The translations under genes were made by a program, and so were the position numbers. From Reticulitermes speratus (taxonomy: Eukaryota > Arthropoda > Insecta > Blattodea > Rhinotermitidae): a DNA stretch of 64,000 nt. Below, one piece after another: positions 13,050 through 38,689 of the stretch. Position 1 is the stretch's first letter, and each line of letters opens with the position of its first letter. The notes under the pieces are model-generated. The model ran no database searches. It saw only the letters and a list, made by a program, of their open reading frames with translations, and was not told the origin of the DNA. The stretch is from contig JAJKFL010000012.1 of assembly GCA_021186555.1 (NCBI GenBank), forward strand, positions 682,001 through 746,000, in the 5' to 3' direction.

Positions 13050-13335
13050 TATTTTCTATGGCTCGACAGCCCATATGGGCCTGAGCCTCCTCGTTTTGTT
13101 GAGGTTTCATGAGCACACACATTTGAGACACACCACAGTCGGTAGGACTCCTCTGGACGAGGGACCAGCTCGTCACAGAGACCTCTACCTGACAACACAC
13201 AACACTTACAAGAGACAGACATCCATGCCCCCGGTGGGATTCAAACCCACGATCCTAGTAAGCGAGTGGCCGAAGACCCACGCCTTAGACCGCATGGTCA
13301 CTGGGATTGGCTGTCATCCCCCATACGTATATATA
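13050..13335 (-). mobile_element. tRNA-Leu-derived SINE
   Basis: Minus strand from 13335: GACCATGCGGTCTAAGGCG..., then GATCGTGGGTTTGAATCCCA. This resembles a tRNA-Leu D-arm (GGTCTAAGGCG) and T-arm/B box (GGTTTGAATCC). About 190 bp of unrelated body follow, ending in an A-rich tract near 13050. It lacks a complete cloverleaf, so it is not called a tRNA gene. The (AT)n at 13326-13351 abuts its 5' side. Confidence 0.65.
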
Positions 13336-13452
13336 TATATATATATATATAATTGAATAACCAGCCAGCCGACCGACCAACTAATCATCCAACCAACCGA
13401 CCGACCAACTAATGAACCCAACAACCAACCAACCAACTAATCAACCAACCAA

Positions 13453-13636
13453 CCCTACATAACACGTATCTTCTTGAGAAGCTAACAGTTCCTTAGCTGG
13501 TCAAGAACTTGCCCACATTTTATGAAGCCTGAAGGTTCATTACCATGTTAACAACAGCCCACCACTTGTCCTTAACTTGAGCCAGATGACCCCAGTCCCC
13601 GCCTTCCCATGTTATTTCCTCCCTTTAGGTTTCCAT
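13453..13636 (-). mobile_element. RTE-like LINE 3' end, right of a nested SINE
   Basis: Family 3' end (CTTCTTGAGAAGCTAACAG, GGTTCATTACCATG, CTTGAGCCAGATGACCCCAG). The preceding (CCAA)n stretch at 13360-13450 is probably its tandem-repeat tail. It is interrupted by SINE 13637-13917, with a 14-bp duplication CTTTAGGTTTCCAT at 13623-13636 and 13918-13931. Confidence 0.7.
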
Positions 13637-13917
13637 ACTGGTAGCCAGAATAGTGCAGTCGGTACAGCGACTTGCTACGGAATGGACAGTCCAAGAATTG
13701 AATCCCAGCAGAGGCAAGGCTTTCCCTGCTGTCCAGACCAGTCCCAAAGCCCACCCATCCTCCTATACAATGGGCACTGGGTTTTTTCCCAGGGGTAAAT
13801 TGGTTAGTGTGGGGCTGACCACACACCTCCTGCCAGTGCCGGGCTGTAAATGGGTCACAGCTATACTTCTGCCTCCCCTCTGAGCCTGCATAGGCATGTC
13901 ATGGGGTTACCTTTAAC
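13637..13917 (+). mobile_element. SINE family 1, inserted in a LINE with target duplication
   Basis: tRNA-like head (TAGTGCAGTCGGTACAGCGA, AATTGAATCCCAGCAG), body with CCTCCTATACAATGGGCACT and GTGGGGCTGACCACACACC, end TTACCTTTAAC. Flanked by the perfect 14-bp duplication at 13623-13636/13918-13931. Confidence 0.85.
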
Positions 13918-14165
13918 CTTTAGGTTTCCATGCCACAACCCTATATGCATTCCTCTTCTCCCCATACGTGCCACATGCCCTGCCTATCTCATGCTCTTTC
14001 ATTTGATAACCCCAACTATATTTAGTGAAAAGTACAAATCATGAATGAAGCTCCTCCTTATGTAATTTTCTCCATCCTCCTGTCACCTCCTCCTTTTCAA
14101 GACCAAATATATTTCTCAGCATCCTATTCCAGAACACTCTCACTTATGTGAGACCGAGTTTCACA
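13918..14165 (-). mobile_element. RTE-like LINE fragment, left part
   Basis: Continues the interrupted LINE: TTTAGGTTTCCATGCCACAA, CTATATGCATTCCTC, GTGCCACATGCCCTGCC, AAGTACAAATCATGAA and TTTCTCAGCATCC. All correspond to the copy at 21772-22225. Confidence 0.7.
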
Positions 14166-14169
14166 CCCA

Positions 14170-14830
14170 TACAAAACAACAGGCAATATTAGGTTTATGT
14201 ACAGTTCAGTCTTCATGTTTTTAGGTAGCAAATGGGAAGACAAAAGTTTCTAGACCAAATGGTAACAGGCATTCCCTCGAATTTTATCACATCTGTAAAG
14301 TGTCTCAAGTGTTGTTTTGTGTTTCTGTACTGTGAAAGTAATGTCTATAAGACACTGCTTTTAACCATTTCCCTCTTCTGCACTCATGACTACTTGACTT
14401 CAGATCTGCACTTTGCCACAATGCTCTCCCATACTTCACACATAGATATTCATATACAACGCTAAGTACAGTCAACACTGTTATTTTCAAAAAGTCGTAT
14501 TTTGTAAATGTGCCCACATTTTGACTTGCATGTCAAATTCATATTAGGCTCATGTACGAAGGTCACAGAGGTAAAGCAATTCTAATTATATTCCTCGTCA
14601 GAAAGTGCTGAGACCTCAAATTTTCTTCCAAATTTAGTGACATTAAGTTTGTTACAACTGACATAGTGATCAGTTCTCTACTCATGTTACAAGCAATGTT
14701 CCACAGGGCACAGATGCTTTCAGTTTTGAACAGACTGACAGTGGATGTTCAAAAAGAATTTGATAATGTTCATGAAATTAATTATTTGTGCTTCTAGCAA
14801 TGCTCAACCTGTCAAACATGCCCTGGACCA
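14170..14830. other. No gene recognised; possible 3' flank of gene A
   Basis: Short unassigned frames only. Confidence 0.35.
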
Positions 14831-14844
14831 CATGGCAAAGTAGT

Positions 14845-15062
14845 TTCGGGAAGTGTTGTACTTGTATATGCCCAGCATGACATAACAAGTGTTGTACTTG
14901 TATATGCCCAGCATGACATAACAAGTGTTGTACTTGTATATGCCCAGCATGACATAACAAGTGTTGTACTTGTATATGCCCAGCATGACGTAACAAGTGT
15001 TGTACTTGTATATGCCCAGCATGACGTAACAAGTGTTGTACTTGTATATGCCCAGCATGACA
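14845..15062. repeat. 36-bp tandem repeat, six copies
   Basis: Unit AAGTGTTGTACTTGTATATG + CCCAGCATGACATAAC. The period is a multiple of three, so all three minus frames stay open (HAGHIQVQHLL, YVMLGIYKYN, SCWAYTSTTLV). That explains the 89-188-codon open frames here. Lies 0.6 kb downstream of the gene A stop. Confidence 0.95.
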
Positions 15063-15640
15063 TACCATGACATGTGGACACAGACACAAAATAAAACTCT
15101 ATCACAAACAGTTGTGTTGACTGTACTTTACATCTTCCATAAATGTACAGAACACAATGGGATGTTCCATTAAAAACTTCACATCTGTATGTTTTTGTCA
15201 AGCATGAAAATCTGCCAATTAATGCAGTTGCTCTGTTAGAAGGATTTCCACACACACACACACATTCACACACACAATGCACCAAACGATACAGACTTTT
15301 GGCTTTTGGTGTCACATTTAAAATGTTTCTGTTCTGTGAGCACGTAAGAATGGGACACGTTAGAACACCATTATGCACAAATGCACTCCCATGTCACATT
15401 AAAAAATGTGCTCATGTGCATAACAATGTGACAAATTATTCCCTCCCCCCCCATTTTTTGTTGGAAAATATTTTTCACATTGAATGCATTTAAAGAGTTT
15501 ATCACCAATGTGTGTTAACAGCTGTCACTTCATGGCACACTGAACACATTACACTTTGAACACCTTTCAACTGTGTATCTAAGAAATGCACCTTTAGCTG
15601 TCCCTTGTAAATCACTGCCTACATGTAAAGTGCTTAAAAG

Positions 15641-30110
<14,470 letters not shown>

Positions 30111-30119
30111 CACACCAGT

Positions 30120-31900
30120 CATAGGACGCTAAACACTGAATGGGAGAATGTTAACAGATGATCAAACCTTTCAGTAAAACAGAGATCCCTCATTATATAT
30201 GATACTTGTTCCTTCAATACTAAAAACTGAAATACCAATAAAATTACGGTTAACTTGTACGTACAGCCATATGTGAAAATATAGGTTATGTAACTGGGGC
30301 ATGCAGCCACTCGATTGTATTCCCCGGCAACAAACTTATACCAGCCCCACTGAGTACGGACGTAACTTGTTCTAAAACACCCCTGAGTTAATGAGAAATT
30401 TATAATATTGAAAACAAAGTGTAATGACAGTACAGTATTTTCGACGTGGTTTCAACCATGTTATTTGAATTCATCCCATAAGCAAATACCCTTAAGGATT
30501 TGCATGGTTCCCTTCAGTGCCAAGGGATCAAAACCATTAATTCCTACACTGTAGCAGTACAACTGTTGGCAACACCCAACATTGTACAGTACAATAAATT
30601 CCAGTGTCTTCCTGCAAGCAGGAACAACTGTATCAGTTGTCACAGAAGTGCGTGCTTATGGATGAAGTGGCCAAATCTTAATTCCTGGCAAGGCTTTTCA
30701 GATATTATCACTCACACATAGGTCCAGCAAATTACCGAGTTGCCTACAATGTGTACAGGACATTTCCCATCACAGAAAGGTAGAATGGGTGCATTATCTG
30801 CCCACTTCCATATGATGTCTGTGTTTAGATCACAACCGATCTCTCTGAAACGTCCTGGTAGGTAAAGCCATCTATTTGAAGTATGAGGTACCAATAACAC
30901 CATGGCAAATTAGGAAATTTGGTAGAGAGTTCCGAGCTTGCAGTTTTAATTACTTTGCTAGGTAAAAATGGAGAACACTAAGCATAAGAACTTTGTTCAT
31001 AATTAACTCCAATCCATGGCATAATTGTACATGTTACACCACATCCAAGAATTATATTAAGATTATTAAAACAGTTGGTGCCCCAAACACCTACAAAAGC
31101 TTTGCTAATATAGTCTGTCTGACATTAAAAACATGCTAGCCCATAACACGACCATAATCCAGGCCGCCAACGTACAGTACCAACCAGCAGTTAAGCACAC
31201 AAACACGCAAGCACACAAGCACGCAAGCACACAAGCACGCAAGCACAGGTCTCTTTAATCCTGTTTTGAAGTTAAGTTATATATTTTCTGTAAAACAAAG
31301 TAACAGAATAAACAACTTACATACACACTTCACTGCCGAGACATTACCCCTTCTACACAGCACCAGATTAAAAGTGTAAAAAATGGGACAGTTTGATGAG
31401 GATCTCCAAAATAAAAACATGTTTTTACCTGTTTCTAAACATACATTTCTTGGAACAGAAGCTTTCACACACATTGGACAATAAATGCATTAAAATAGGA
31501 CAATTTTTCACTTACACCCTTACGACGTGAATGGTTCCCACGGCACAGATTTTCACGAATTCACAGACGCTCAACATTGAGGTCTGGCATGAATTGTACC
31601 CAAATCAATCAAAAAATATGGGACGTGCGAGTACAACGTAAATTACGCCCTTAAATACAATATGACATTAGTTACATGCTTTTTCACGAAATTCATGCTT
31701 GCCCAAAAACTTTTTCTGAATAACTCCTACACCGAATTTCATGAAAATCTGACAAACGGTTTAGTCGCCGATATTATGTGATATACTGTCACACGTGGTC
31801 TCCACATGAAGGTTCTTTTCTTTTTTACTAATGATAAACAACAAACTGTGAACAATGTGCTTGGTACCCCTTTTCCTGGCTTCATTTGCTTAGCAGCATA
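30120..31900. other. Intergenic between genes B and A, no gene recognised
   Basis: Includes a short AAGCACACAAGCACGC repeat at about 31200-31245. Other open frames (60-75 codons) look fortuitous. Confidence 0.4.
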
Positions 31901-31924
31901 GCACTCTGAACACCCTACTGTTCA

Positions 31925-31990
31925 AGCCACTCTCGACACTTGAAGACGGGACCGATACGTTGTCCCGAAACGTCGGTAAACAATTACCAC
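31925..31990 (+). ncRNA. Hammerhead-like motif, degenerate
   Basis: Plus strand CTTGAAGA, C, stem GGGAC/GTCCC (loop CGATACGTT), GAAACGTCGGTA with stem III AC/GT and triplet GTA. The first core base is altered (CTTGA for CTGA). No inverted arms recognised. Confidence 0.4.
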
Positions 31991-32049
31991 ACAACGCCGC
32001 GTAATATCCCAGAAGAGTGCAGATCTCATAAACATCGCGGCAGAAACCT

Positions 32050-32700
32050 AAAATCAAGGTTGTGTAAATGTCAATTTCCCAGATGATCCTACAGAATCAA
32101 AAAATTTTTGAATAAAATAGGGGTGCCATTTATATCCACTTATGGGTCGCTGGATGGTGTTCGCCTTACAACTATTACAATTATGGTACATGGTGATCAT
32201 GAACCAGTTTAAGTAGATATCAGTCCCAAGCTATTATTTCAGCAACTGGTCCCATCTTATACAGGGTCCTTGTTTTGTCTGACAACTATCATGTCACTTC
32301 CTGTTGCTATTCTGCCCCATGTGTGAGCAGTCAGCTGAGTGGGCTGACAGGAGTGGCAAAAAGTTGTGCCATAAGGTAACATTCCTATATGCCCAACACC
32401 AGAGCACAACAGTGGGCCAGTTGAGACCAAAACAAAATATCAAATTCCACAGACAAAAAGACACAGTCACAGAACACACTCACCTACCTGCCAAACCCAC
32501 TAGGCTGGAGCCAGGCTCTCCGTTTGCCCACTGCACCAAATGAAACTGAGTTACAGAATACTGCCATCATTCCATGTTCAACTTCAGGATGGTGGCGTGC
32601 TAAGGGAAGAGGACAGCCACACACGGGTACACTCATGTCACACAGTTATACCAGTAGAAGTATCACTGTTCAGGATTCCAACATTCTGTGACCACCTATT
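32050..32700. other. No gene recognised
   Basis: A 79-codon plus frame at 32304-32543 and its minus mirror have no recognisable family. Confidence 0.4.
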
Positions 32701-32719
32701 TGAACACCGCTCTTTCGAT

Positions 32720-32930
32720 CTCTCGTGACTCATTCTCACAAGTCAGGATGAGGCCACATAGCTAGCATGTTGGTTTCCCCCACTCTCCCACTATTGCACA
32801 GATCACTCTCAGAACAGTCAATCTCTGCCTTCATTAAGTGAGGTTGACTGCTTTTGTGCTTTATGGAATGACACTCTCCATCCATCATTTAATGTATTTT
32901 GTCCCTCCAAAAACAGTTTGTACAAAAAAC
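32720..32930. repeat. Segment shared with 17120-17340
   Basis: See the entry at 17120-17480. Continues at 33475-33590 after a mariner fossil. Confidence 0.55.
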
Positions 32931-32984
32931 AATTGAAATTAAAACTGGAAAAATTGCATAATATTTGTAATATTAAACAGCTGC

Positions 32985-33440
32985 CGATGATCTCATACGA
33001 GAAAAGTGTCACATTACAATTAGTGAAATTGCAATGGAGATGAGGATTAGTGTTCGTTTGGTGCACACCATCGATGCAGTGTTGCACCATGAAACGTCAG
33101 TGCATGATAGATTCACAGGCATTTAACACCAGAAATCAAGGAATGAAATCAGGAAGTGTTCTGTTTCTCACACAATATAAGCAGGACGGACAGACCCACT
33201 AAGTTTCACTTCTTCTGGCCCCTAAATGATGATCCACGTGGACATCACTCCATACTGGATGAGGACGTAAAGGAGCCAGTGCAACACTAGCTGGCGCGCA
33301 AACCAAAAGACTTCTCCTCCCGAAGAATTTATGCCTTAGTGGAACGTTGGAGGAGGTGTGCAGAATGTGGCGGGGACTGCACTGAACATTAATGTCACTG
33401 TACTGTATTTTTTTGCAATAAATCACTTTATAGAATATTT
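32985..33440 (+). mobile_element. Mariner transposase fossil, internally deleted
   Basis: An N-terminal block EKCHITISEIAMEMRISVRL-VHTI (mariner second HTH region) is followed, after a deletion and stops, by FWPLNDDPRGHHSILDED and ALVERWRRCAECGGDCTEH, the C-terminal GPLK...RW.KC...GDY.E pattern. AATAAA follows at 33417. Catalytic core missing. Confidence 0.75.
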
Positions 33441-33776
33441 CCGATTTTCATTTGAATGATCCTTGTATATGAGTCAAAACAGTTTCATACTTTTTTATGC
33501 TTGTTGTGGTAATTTCACATTTTTATTACTACATTTTCATAGGTTCTTAGATACAAATAAGCATTTTACATTGAAAACGGATTCTAAAATTCATGACGGG
33601 TTTATCGGTCGCACTTCATCATGACCAACGAGACTACTTACTGTACATGAGCAAATAGGAGAGGTAAGTGACACAGCCTTGAAGAACGTCTTTGGTACAT
33701 GCAATTCCACACTGTGGAATGAACCAGATGAATTTTAGTCCTTACATCCATCTGGGTGTGTGTAACACCTATATTG

Positions 33777-35062
33777 TTATGTCTGTATGTGCACAACCAT
33801 GTGATACTTCAGTTTACTCTTAATGGGGAAACCTTTTCCACACACATTACATTTAAAAGGCTTTTCACCTGTATGTGTACGAATGTGATATATCAGGTTT
33901 CCATTCTGAGAAAACTCTTTCCCACACATGTCACATTTAAAACTATTTTCCCCAGTGTGCATAAAGTATGACGTTTCAGGTGTCCACTCTGTGAGAATTC
34001 TTTCCCACAAATGTCACATTTAAAATGCTTTTCACCCGTATGTGTAAGAATGTGACGCTTCAAGTTCCCACTCACTGAAAATGCTTTCCCACAAATGTTA
34101 CACTTGTAACTGTTTTCTCCAGTGTGTGTAAGGTTGTGACGCTTCAGTTGTCCCTCTGTGAAAATTCTTTCCCACAAATATCACATTTAAAATGCTTTTC
34201 ACCTGTATGTGTAAGAATGTGACGTTTCAGGTGTCCTTTCTGTGAAAAAGCATTCCCACAAATGTCACATTTAAACTGACTTCCTCCTGTGTGCGTAAGA
34301 TGATGAACTGTGAGATGGCCTCTCCGTGAAAAAACCTTTGGACATGTATCACATTTGAAAGGCTTCTCCCCAGTATGTGTATACATGTGGAACTGTAAGT
34401 GTTCACTCTTTAGAAAGCCTCTGTCACATAAATCACATTTGAAAGCTCTCATCCCAGTATGTGTAAGAATGTGATCTTTTACATGTGCACTACGTGAAAA
34501 TAATTTGCCACATACGTCACATTTAAAAGGCTTGTTCCCTGTATGAGTAAGGAAGTGACGTTTCAGATTTCCAAACTGCGAAAACCTTTTTCCACATATG
34601 TGACATCTAGCAGACTTCTTCGCAGTTTCGGTCCCAATTTTGTAAGTGTACTGGAATGACTTCCTGCAACGTTGAAATTCTAGTGGGTCCCTCTCAGGGT
34701 GAGTCAGAATATGTCTCTTAAGAATGGATTTGGAAGGAAAGCCATCCTTGCATACTGTGCACTGCAAAAAAGTTTTCCGTGTGTTTGAACTTACTGAAGA
34801 CTCTGGATTATCCTCCGTTGAAAACGCTGCATTGCACACTTCCTGCTCAATATGCTTTGCTCCCACATGGGTGCAAATGTGAGTCTGAAACTGGATTAGT
34901 CGCATGAATGTCATTCCACACATATCACAAACTAAGGGCATCTCCTTAGCATTTGCCTGAACATCCTCACTTTGGTGTTCGGATGACACATTACACGTGA
35001 ACGTCGTTCCCCGCTCAGGCAAGTGCCCGCACTTCACATTACTAGCAGTGAAATCAGTGTGA
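33777..35062 (-). pseudogene. Gene B zinc-finger exon, 12 finger units with two frameshifts
   Basis: Acceptor TTTTTCAG at 35063 and entry in phase 2, as in every finger exon here. Two N-terminal fingers (LVCDMCGMTF..., LQCTVCKDGF...) are followed after a spacer by ten more. The frame breaks near 34153 (GTCCCTCTG where gene C has GTCCACTTTG) and near 33969 (AAGTATG where gene C has AAGTTATG). Each is a one-base loss inside an otherwise perfect finger. The stop is TAA at 33779-33777. The order of the ten distal fingers (SGNLKR, HVKD, SEHL, RRGHL, KGHLKR, GQLKR, SGNLKR, SGHLKR, NGNL, KSKLKY) matches gene C finger by finger. Confidence 0.8.
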
Positions 35063-35269
35063 CTGAAAAATTTATAAAGTTTTTTGTTAGAAAAGTACAC
35101 ACTAGAATTTTACACATTTATTACTATGATGTACGTCTGTCAGGCGTGAAGTTCTCACAGCAGGGCTCATGAAGATACCAATCTTGTGAGATGCGTCACA
35201 GTGTAGATATTGCACAGCCGTTTCAGAGCAGCTTGCTGCCTGCATAATATCCTCCCTGGTAAAATCATT

Positions 35270-35530
35270 TAACATTAAAGAAGTGTAATAACAGATTCCA
35301 CTCTCCTGAGATGTGATGTGAGATATTCAGTCAGCAGTTACCAGAAATTTCGAAGGACCACAGTGTCTTCATCTTTGAGTCAGGCAGCACAAGAAGGTCT
35401 TGTCTTCTTGTGCTGTTTGACCCTGAAGGTGAAGCCTATAATGTCCTCCGAAACATCGGCACCGTCTGCCCAATGACAACATCTCACATCTTAAGCAACA
35501 CCACTGTGAGAACCTCAAATCCCACATGTG
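35270..35530. mobile_element. Inverted-repeat element with degenerate hammerhead-like motif
   Basis: Ends with GATGTGAGAT and ATCTCACATC arms. The plus strand has CCTGAAGG...CTCCGAAACATCGGCACC at about 35424-35465. The flank TTAAGCAACACCACTGTGAG is shared with 42310-42335. Confidence 0.45.
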
Positions 35531-35751
35531 TACACTGAATTGAACTGCAAGTGTGTATAAAGCGCACTCCAGTTCAGTTACTTTACACTTTGTCGGGATA
35601 TCACGCAGTTGTCAGCATGTTCACATGGGGAATGCACTAGGCACAGGGGTGCACAAGGTCAGGACACACCAGTTGCGTGCATGATGGCGCATATTGAAAA
35701 ATAAAACAATATTACATATTTTGCATTTATACTATTTTGTAAATTATTAAA

Positions 35752-35905
35752 TGAACTAACTAACTAACTAACACTCCATGGAGCAGAGTCGTTCTTGACA
35801 AGCTAGCAGGTCGTCAGCTAGTCAAGAAATTCCCCGCGTTTTATGGAACCCAATGGTTCATTACCGCACTTACAAGAGCCCCCACCTGTCCCTATCCTGA
35901 GCTGT
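35752..35905 (-). mobile_element. RTE-like LINE, short 3' end with (GTTA)n tail
   Basis: AACTAACTAACTAACTAAC precedes ACTCCATGGAGCAGAGTC, the family 3' end, then CTAGCAGGTCGTCAGCTAGT and GGTTCATTACCGC. The tail shows the tetranucleotide repeat typical of RTE-type insertions. Confidence 0.75.
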
Positions 35906-36486
35906 AAATTATTAAAGCATTTACAAAACCACGTATATATGAAATATGTAAAAATATGTAATGCTGTAGCAGTAGAGCACAAGTTATGCAATATGATCAA
36001 CATGCACAAGTACCAGCAGAGCATCTGGCCTGCAGGTTCGAAGGTCACTACACATGGTACAGGGCAGCATTTGAATGTTGACGAGGAGAATGTAATGTAC
36101 ATGTACATCACTTGGCAGAGTAGAAAAAATATTTAACACAACCAGTCTGGCAGTAAGCCAGGCTGGTTTCAGAATAAATTGTACTTGCACGACACCCAGC
36201 TCTGAACAGCGCATTCAGTACAACACTCCGAAAAAATCAGGAAGTAGATAATGGAAAAACTGCCTAAAACCAACATCATGCTACGTAGAAAGTGACCACA
36301 AATTATTAAAGGTGGGTGAGCTCACAAAGGATATGTAGCAAATGAACAACTGAAGTTGTTCACAATCATGCCGCATTTACGTACAGTTAACATCTGATTA
36401 CAGTCAATTCTTAACCAGACTTCTTTCAGTACCATAACACATAATAAATACATCAACCACAAATACTGCATTTACAGTACACTTAC

Positions 36487-36544
36487 CTGTCCTCACACAA
36501 TTCCTCCTTTCATCACCAACTGCTGCTAAATGCAGTCTTTTTTC
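36487..36544 (-). pseudogene. Gene B 58-nt exon (EKRLHLAAV...), one base short
   Basis: Acceptor ATTGCAG, donor GTAAGTG. It aligns with gene C exon 43534-43464: both have the HLAA core, then GAGGAAT-like sequence and end in ACAG at the donor. The length is 58 nt, whereas the phase 0 to 2 role requires 59. The frame breaks after GAT GAA, near 36510. Confidence 0.6.
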
Positions 36545-36940
36545 CTGCAATAAATCATCCATTCATCCACGCTTAATAAATAATACTCCTGCACAAAACA
36601 AAGTCAAAACATAAGATTACGAGGAATAAGAAGATATAATTCAACATCACTGCACAACACAACTATCCTCCCACACAGTCACATTCCTATGACTGCAGTC
36701 CATCAACATGTGTGATGACATCAGTGTGTTCCACCACTTGTTTCAAGTCACTGTTCTGCAGTACCTATTGCAGTCTCACTGCAGTACTCAGTTCTAAACT
36801 GTGATATCCAACATGCTGCTTCAGAATTCTCAACAGATGATAATCACCCAGTGTTAGCAACACACATCAAAATTACATAAAAGTAACTAAAAAAAATTAT
36901 TTTATAGAAAGAGAACAAGATACAAAATTACATAATAATA

Positions 36941-37075
36941 CAATATAGTTTTCTCGGGCGCACAGCCGCGTCAATTCGTTTGATCAGTTTTGCCTGAGGA
37001 TGGGGACGGAGCTAGTCCCCGAAACGTTGTATTCAAACGAATTGACGCGGCTGTGCGCCCGAGAAAACTATATTG
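36941..37075 (+). mobile_element. 43-bp perfect inverted repeat around a hammerhead-like motif
   Basis: Arms 36941-36983 and 37033-37075 are exact reverse complements (CAATATAGTTTTCTCGGGCG...). The 49-bp centre carries CTGAGGA, T, GGGGAC/GTCCCC stem, GAAACGTTGTA. Lies in an intron of gene B. Confidence 0.85.
36994..37032 (+). ncRNA. Hammerhead-ribozyme-like motif with a very long stem I
   Basis: Core CTGAGGA (36994-37000) fits CTGANGA. Stem II GGGGAC/GTCCCC has loop GGAGCTA. GAAAC at 37021-37025, stem III AC/GT (loop GTT), triplet GTA with predicted cleavage after 37031. The flanking 43-bp arms would extend stem I after an internal loop. Confidence 0.55.
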
Positions 37076-37124
37076 AATCATGTCGCCGCGAAAGTTTTAA
37101 AACTTATACATAATAATAGCTTAC

Positions 37125-37247
37125 ACATTCTTCAGTCTTTGGTACTGGATACACCACTGGAATCAGCAATTCTTCCTGTTTCGTACTGGTGACTGCATGA
37201 AGCTTGGTAGCTGAATCTGGCTCCTCTTTAATTACACTTGTATACTG
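37125..37247 (-). CDS. Gene B 41-codon acidic exon (QYTSVIKEEPDS...)
   Basis: Acceptor TTTTATAG, donor GTAAGC. It is 123 nt, phase 0 at both ends, with no stop. It is clearly homologous to 45700-45578 of gene C (Q-Y, then KEEPDS and P..YP...K.EE) and more distantly to exon 2 of gene A. The VIKEEP core is a SUMO-consensus-like acidic motif. Confidence 0.72.
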
Positions 37248-37476
37248 CTATAAAATAACAAAAAGTAGAAATACAATTTATGCTGCTACTTCCAAACAGT
37301 ACCCGAAATAAATAAAAATTGCTGTGTTCCCACCTCAAACAGACTATGTATGTTACTTTTTTCAGAGCAGTTTAATGATGAACTAAACATCAACTAGTAC
37401 AGAAGTAATAAAAAGGGTTATCTGAAATACAGACCGAAATTAAAATAAACTGACTACACAAAGACAACTAACACAC

Positions 37477-37638
37477 CTTATTTTCACACATGATTAGCTG
37501 AAATGGCAGCGAATCATGTTGTGCTTCATGTTTTGTATCAGTAGGGTTGTCATCATTCAGTGAGAAAGTAAGGGGCACTGCTGCATTACATTCAAAACCC
37601 TCCTTCGTTCTGATCCATGTTAAGGGTCAATATGGCAA
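37477..37638 (-). pseudogene. Gene B first coding exon (MDQNEGG..., frameshifted)
   Basis: Acceptor GACTGCAG, then TTG..., with ATG at 37618-37616 and donor GTGTGT (a weak donor) after AAG. From ATG to the donor is 142 nt, one base too many for a phase-0 exit. The ATG frame stops after MDQNEGGF. The downstream frame reads ECNAAVPLTF SLNDDNPTDT and ends IMCENK. Losing one G of the GGG run would join them. A different acceptor at 37609 would avoid the shift but would lack the ATG. Confidence 0.5.
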
Positions 37639-37639
37639 C

Positions 37640-38680
37640 TGCAGTCTTTTAAGATACAATCCGAATGTTATATCAAGGGGTTAACCTGAAGATGCAGTTT
37701 TCCTGACTGGGTTTCAGTGTCATTGCCAGTTTACACAGGGAGAGTACACTCTCCTACACTTCACGAAACTTTAACTTCTACCGGTACCTGCGCAATATCG
37801 CGACGACTCATTTAACTGACTACCTAGATTGCTGTCTACGATGTGTGGCGCTGAGGTCCCATGGTATTACGGCGCAGATACTCTCTTGTAGTAATCTGTG
37901 GTCTCAACCACACATCATCACGAATGGTCTCCACTGTCTCCCGGTTGGGGCACTGCGGTCAAAGGAGAAACAAATATTTGCTGGACAGGTATGTCATATA
38001 CAGCTGCGCTATACACAGCAGACACGCAAAAGTACCTTGAGTACATACCTGTGCCACACGCGGAAAAGAGCAAGAAATACTTTACCATATTCTAAAGGAG
38101 AGGCACACTGTGCTTCTTTCGACTATACTTCAAGTGGCGCAGACTTGCGTCGATTGGTAATTAGAGATGACTACCATGGTTCACAAACACTGTATGTCAA
38201 AGAGTATGTTTTAATGCTGACCAGACCACCACAACTGTGTGTCATGGAAAGCCTGCATCCGCTGTCAAAAGGCGTATAAGGTACGGAACCGTCAGCGATT
38301 AGAGATGCTCCGAAAGAGCTGTGTGTTCTATACGCTACTATTAATACAGGACTTCCAATTCAAATGCAATGGACACGCGTTGACAGTATTCTCACGTGCT
38401 ACGCACACTGAACGCATTCCACTGGACTATATGTACCATGCACGTCTTCAATATGAACATATCTCATCAGGTTTTTAACCATTTTCTTCACGAATGTTGT
38501 CTCAAAAATCCAGTGGCAGGAAATTTCTATGCAGACGGACGGATATGGCAAAACCAAGTATTTTCGCAATCGTTTGCAAATATACCTAAAAATGGCCATT
38601 ACGGGTGTATTAAAACAGTGGCACGACACAAAACTTAGGTGTCCAGATTTGGAATTACATTTAAATGTATGTGATGATAA
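37640..38680. other. Unassigned; longest frame 144 codons on plus (37845-38279)
   Basis: The plus frame reading MALRSHGITA... has no recognisable domain and no matching splice context. It may be part of an old repeat. A CpG-rich patch at about 37780-37850 could be the gene B promoter. Confidence 0.3.
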
Positions 38681-38689
38681 GAACGTAAC

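Larger units (their letters stand above)
33777..37638 (-). pseudogene. Gene B: C2H2 zinc-finger gene with four single-base frameshifts
   Basis: Gene-level entry. Exons in order: 37638-37477 (ATG at 37618), 37247-37125, 36544-36487, 35062-33777. A possible leader exon ends at 37788 (CAG before GTACCG). Splice sites and exon order match gene C one for one, so B and C are tandem duplicates. Four exon positions need a one-base change to keep the frame: a GGG run near 37600, the GAAAGGAGG stretch near 36510, and finger sites near 34153 and 33969. Twelve finger units are recognisable. Either it is a decaying paralogue or the assembly carries small indels. The finger sequences themselves have kept their Cys/His residues, which favours recent damage or error. 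Confidence 0.65.

Noticed and set aside
13228-13335. tRNA-Leu gene on minus
   Set aside because: D-arm and T-arm resemble tRNA-Leu, but acceptor arms do not pair and a SINE body follows.
14812-15378. 188-codon minus frame with repeated SCWAYTSTTLV
   Set aside because: Most of it is a 36-bp tandem repeat whose period divides by three, leaving all three minus frames open. No start context or domain.
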